A stretch of DNA of 64,000 bases from an uncultured Saprospiraceae bacterium (GTDB lineage Bacteria > Bacteroidota > Bacteroidia > Chitinophagales > Saprospiraceae), in assembly GCA_938015415.1 (NCBI GenBank), contig CALLPK010000005.1:1-64000 (forward strand). The letters are read 5' to 3'. The position numbers were made by a program, and so were the translations under genes. This document shows positions 61,673 through 64,000 of this stretch, piece after piece. Numbering within the stretch: position 1 is the first letter of the stretch; every line of letters starts with the position of its first letter. The notes beneath the pieces are model-generated. The model saw nothing but the letters and a program-made list of their open reading frames with translations. It searched no databases and had not been told where the DNA came from.

Positions 61673-62899
61673 ATGATTATAATGAAATATTTCTTTACCC
61701 TACTACTGATCGGTTTAACCTTACCAATATTCGCTCAGCTCGAACAAGGTCTGATCGCCTATTATTCCTTTGATGACTGTACGCCGCGTGATAGTAGTGG
61801 CGTCACAGGTTCCGGTGCATTTGTGGGTTCTCCCGATTGTGTTTGTGGGGTCAGTGGAAACGCCATTGAACTAAATGGATTTGATCAGGAAATGCTAATG
61901 CTCGGAAGAATTAACAACGCTTTTGAAAGTAGTGATTTTACGATTAGTATGTATATCAAGTCCACGAGTGCTGCAGGCACTCAATCACTGCTCAATAAGC
62001 GAGAAACCTGTGGAGTTATCAATAGCTTAGGAATTCGGTTAAATCCGGCAGCCAATAGTATATCAGTAGAAATTAGCGAATCCAATGATCAAATGGCTAA
62101 TGTGACGGGTTCTTTAGATTTTGGAAGCTGCTGGCAACACGTGGTTGTCGTACGATCCGGTGCTCAAACCCAGCTATACATTAATTCGGTCCTCATAGGA
62201 GAAACTGTTTCCAATACTCGGGCTAGAGTAAATCTGGGAAATAATGCGGTCATGTCCGTTGGTGGTGGCGCTTGTGTAAGTGAAGCAGTAGACAACCGTT
62301 TTTCTGGACTAGTCGATGAAATAAAAATTTATGAGCGAGCTTTTAATCAAAATCAAATAGCATCTCTTTATCTGGCTCCTGACCGAATCTCCACCACAGA
62401 TACCACCATCTTTTTGGGTAATTCTGTAAATATTCGCACCACAAATTCCTGCGCGACGGACTTTCAATGGACCCCAATTGATGGATTGGATGACCCTGAT
62501 AGTCCTAATCCGGTAGCCAGTCCTACTCAAACAACTACGTATACAGCGCTTTTCAATGATGGCATATGCGCTGCGGTTGATAGCGTTACGGTATCCATTA
62601 TTGATCCGGATGACCTGGATTGTGGCCTAGTCTTTTTGCCTACTGCTTTTACGCCAAATGGAGATAACCTGAACGATGCTTATGGCATCAGCAATCCCTA
62701 TGCTGTAGACGATCTGATTTCTATGGAAATTTTTGACCGTTGGGGTGGACGGGTTTTTGCAACGGATAATCCATTCGAGCGCTGGGATGGCAATTTTAAA
62801 GGACAACCTGTTATTTCAGGTGTGATGCTCTATCGGGTGAGGTTTCGTTGCGATGGAAAAGAAGATACGACCGTAGGCAGTTTTTCAATTATCCGATAA
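61673..62899 (+). CDS. Secreted LamG-domain protein with T9SS type B tail
   Basis: A 408-residue exported protein. The signal peptide is MKYFFTLLLIGLTLPIFAQ; an in-frame ATG three codons earlier (61673) is the start used here. A concanavalin/LamG-like domain (about residues 24-232: GLIAYYSFDDC, FTISMYIKS, VDEIKIYERAFNQNQIASLY) is followed by an Ig-like segment and a C-terminal type B sorting domain (FLPTAFTPNGDNLNDAYG, IFDRWGGRVFA, WDGNFKGQPV). It probably binds carbohydrate or a matrix component. It is single, with no partner gene in view. Confidence 0.85.
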   Translation: MIIMKYFFTLLLIGLTLPIFAQLEQGLIAYYSFDDCTPRDSSGVTGSGAFVGSPDCVCGVSGNAIELNGFDQEMLMLGRINNAFESSDFTISMYIKSTSAAGTQSLLNKRETCGVINSLGIRLNPAANSISVEISESNDQMANVTGSLDFGSCWQHVVVVRSGAQTQLYINSVLIGETVSNTRARVNLGNNAVMSVGGGACVSEAVDNRFSGLVDEIKIYERAFNQNQIASLYLAPDRISTTDTTIFLGNSVNIRTTNSCATDFQWTPIDGLDDPDSPNPVASPTQTTTYTALFNDGICAAVDSVTVSIIDPDDLDCGLVFLPTAFTPNGDNLNDAYGISNPYAVDDLISMEIFDRWGGRVFATDNPFERWDGNFKGQPVISGVMLYRVRFRCDGKEDTTVGSFSIIR

Positions 62900-63107
62900 A
62901 ACGATTATAAATAATTTTACTAACGTAGTGATATCAAAGCTATTCACGGTTAAAGTACAACGTTTTTAGTTAACTATGTAAAAAGTCGTGCCTATAGAAG
63001 CTGTTTAAAAATAGATAGGTGTCTTTTTACAACACATTACGTCTTAATGCAATAAGAGGAACAAGGTTAATTAAAATAGCCCTTTTTTTATCATACAACC
63101 CAACCAC

Positions 63108-63911
63108 ATGCGTATTCACAATCCTTCTCTTTTGCTAAATACATTTATTCTGATTTTGCTAGCTTTCGGCTGTACTTCGGATCCTAAGGTAGAAGCTGAT
63201 ACTCTACCATCCGTTGGAAATGAAAAAATTGCCAGCAATATTACCGAAACGCCTCCAGCTCCTTCGGCGGAAGAAATAGCCGCCGCAGAAGCCAAAAAAA
63301 TAGCTATAGAAAAGGCGGAAGCGGAAGCGCTAAAAGCGGCAAAGAAAAAAGAAAAAGAGGAAGCCGCCAGTAAAGAACGTAGAAGAAAACGCAGAGAAAA
63401 AAGAAAAAAAAGAGCAGCAGAAAAAGCAGCGGCAGAAAAGCTGGCACGCAAAGAAGCAGCAAAAGTAATTGCAACAACTGCACCTAGTGCCCCTATTATA
63501 AAATCAGTGCCCGTGACAGAAGAAGATTTATCAGATGTGGATCCTGAATTACTAAAAGTAGTTCAGGTAAAGTCAACTGGGGGAACTCCGAAAATTCGTT
63601 TTGATTCAGAAGCTTTTGACTTTGGAAGAATTATACAAGGTAAAGAGATAGATCATGAATTTGAATTTACCAATACCGGCTCTGCGCCGTTGGTCATTAA
63701 TAATGTCGAAGTAACGTGTGGATGCACCACCCCGTTTTACCCTTTTATCCCAATCGAACCGGGCGAACGTGGAAAAATAAGTGTACATTTCAGTAGCAAA
63801 GGACGATTGGGAAACCAAAGCCCAACCATTACGGTTTATACCAATACTGATCCTAGTACCTACGAACTTTATCTCAAAGGAATTATTGATACCGAACGGG
63901 AGGGGCAATAA
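63108..63911 (+). CDS. DUF1573 lipoprotein with charged coiled coil
   Basis: A 267-residue lipoprotein. The signal ends in the lipobox FGCT (Cys22). Residues about 50-125 are almost all Ala, Lys, Glu and Arg (KKEKEEAASKERRRKRREKR type), a long positively charged helix or coiled coil. Residues about 160-265 form a DUF1573 domain (FDFGRIIQGKEIDHEFEFTNTG, VTCGCTTPFYP, IEPGERGKISVHF), an Ig-like fold common in Bacteroidota lipoproteins. The role is unknown. The Lys/Arg run is unusual for a lipoprotein and may bind nucleic acid or peptidoglycan. Confidence 0.8.
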   Translation: MRIHNPSLLLNTFILILLAFGCTSDPKVEADTLPSVGNEKIASNITETPPAPSAEEIAAAEAKKIAIEKAEAEALKAAKKKEKEEAASKERRRKRREKRKKRAAEKAAAEKLARKEAAKVIATTAPSAPIIKSVPVTEEDLSDVDPELLKVVQVKSTGGTPKIRFDSEAFDFGRIIQGKEIDHEFEFTNTGSAPLVINNVEVTCGCTTPFYPFIPIEPGERGKISVHFSSKGRLGNQSPTITVYTNTDPSTYELYLKGIIDTEREGQ

Positions 63912-63929
63912 AATAATGAAAATCCCAAA

Positions 63930-64000
63930 ATGGAAGCTACCAACAAACAAGGTCCTTACACAAAAAATTTATTACATAAAGCCCAACTACTATATCGAGC
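63930..64000 (+). CDS. Possible start of a further gene, cut by window end
   Basis: From the ATG at 63930 a frame (MEATNKQGPYTKNLLHKAQ...) stays open to the window edge. A second frame from 63916 (MKIPKWKLPTNKV...) is also open. The first reads like a soluble helical N-terminus. Too little is present to choose or to identify the product. Confidence 0.25.
   Translation, partial: MEATNKQGPYTKNLLHKAQLLYR

Noticed and set aside
62996-63011. AGAAGCTGTTTAAAAA, similar to the end of the palindromic element
   Set aside because: It matches one end only in part, with no partner or inner symmetry, so it may be chance.

Overview
The window is a stretch of a Bacteroidota chromosome, most likely from the order Saprospirales (Lewinella/Haliscomenobacter type). 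Evidence: type IX secretion C-terminal sorting domains of both kinds (type A at 11635, 35304 and 56332; type B, the gliding-motility-associated C-terminus, at 43410 and 61673); PKD- and PPC-rich giant surface proteins; atpD-atpC standing apart from the other ATP synthase genes; almost no Shine-Dalgarno sequences; and several TTTG-N19-TAnnTTTG type promoters. The order-level placement is an inference from gene style, not a computed phylogeny.

Layout. 1-8.1 kb holds housekeeping genes: a partial purA, a Fur-family regulator, a bifunctional RelA/SpoT, tRNA-Leu(UAG), then tig, clpP and clpX. 8.1-10.4 kb is a minus-strand cluster of a c-type cytochrome, a DUF5777 beta-barrel and a small cysteine-containing lipoprotein. 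11-15 kb has a bacilliredoxin and a large secreted glycoside-hydrolase-like PKD protein. 15-22 kb has a Ycf48-like lipoprotein, an unknown secreted protein, two S9 peptidases (one cytoplasmic, one lipoprotein) and cvpA. 22.7-29.2 kb is a mixed block: DUF1569, RluF-type pseudouridine synthase, Tag glycosylase, UbiA prenyltransferase, DUF1232, DbpA-like helicase and an SPFH protein. 29.5-34.8 kb has atpC/atpD, a GT2 glycosyltransferase and a tail-specific protease. 35-39 kb is a 1300-residue PPC/PA14 surface protein. 39.6-43.4 kb is a molybdopterin cluster (moaA-moaC-mobA on plus, moaE and moaD on minus) that runs into a 1471-residue PKD protein, which diverges from a small M43-like metalloprotease. 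49-53.4 kb is a two-component system with a small Pro/Cys-tailed protein between kinase and regulator. 53.4-56 kb has endonuclease V and mtnA with a class II aldolase. 56-64 kb has secreted and lipoproteins, meaB, ybaB, a LamG protein and a DUF1573 lipoprotein.

How it works together. The conserved genes supply protein quality control (tig/clpPX/prc), stringent response, energy (F1 beta and epsilon) and cofactor synthesis. Between them sit T9SS cargo and surface proteins that probably handle adhesion and polymer breakdown. No phage, integron, CRISPR array or complete insertion sequence was seen. The features most worth a second look are a C9 tract in the putative promoter of the small Pro/Cys-tailed protein, a symmetric overlapping divergent promoter between the giant PKD gene and the metalloprotease, a fully palindromic 162-bp intergenic element, an apparent MobB-MobA fusion with a ruined P-loop, the moaD start overlapping the stop of the giant PKD gene, and an mtnA/class II aldolase pair that may be a 5'-deoxyadenosine/methylthioadenosine salvage branch.
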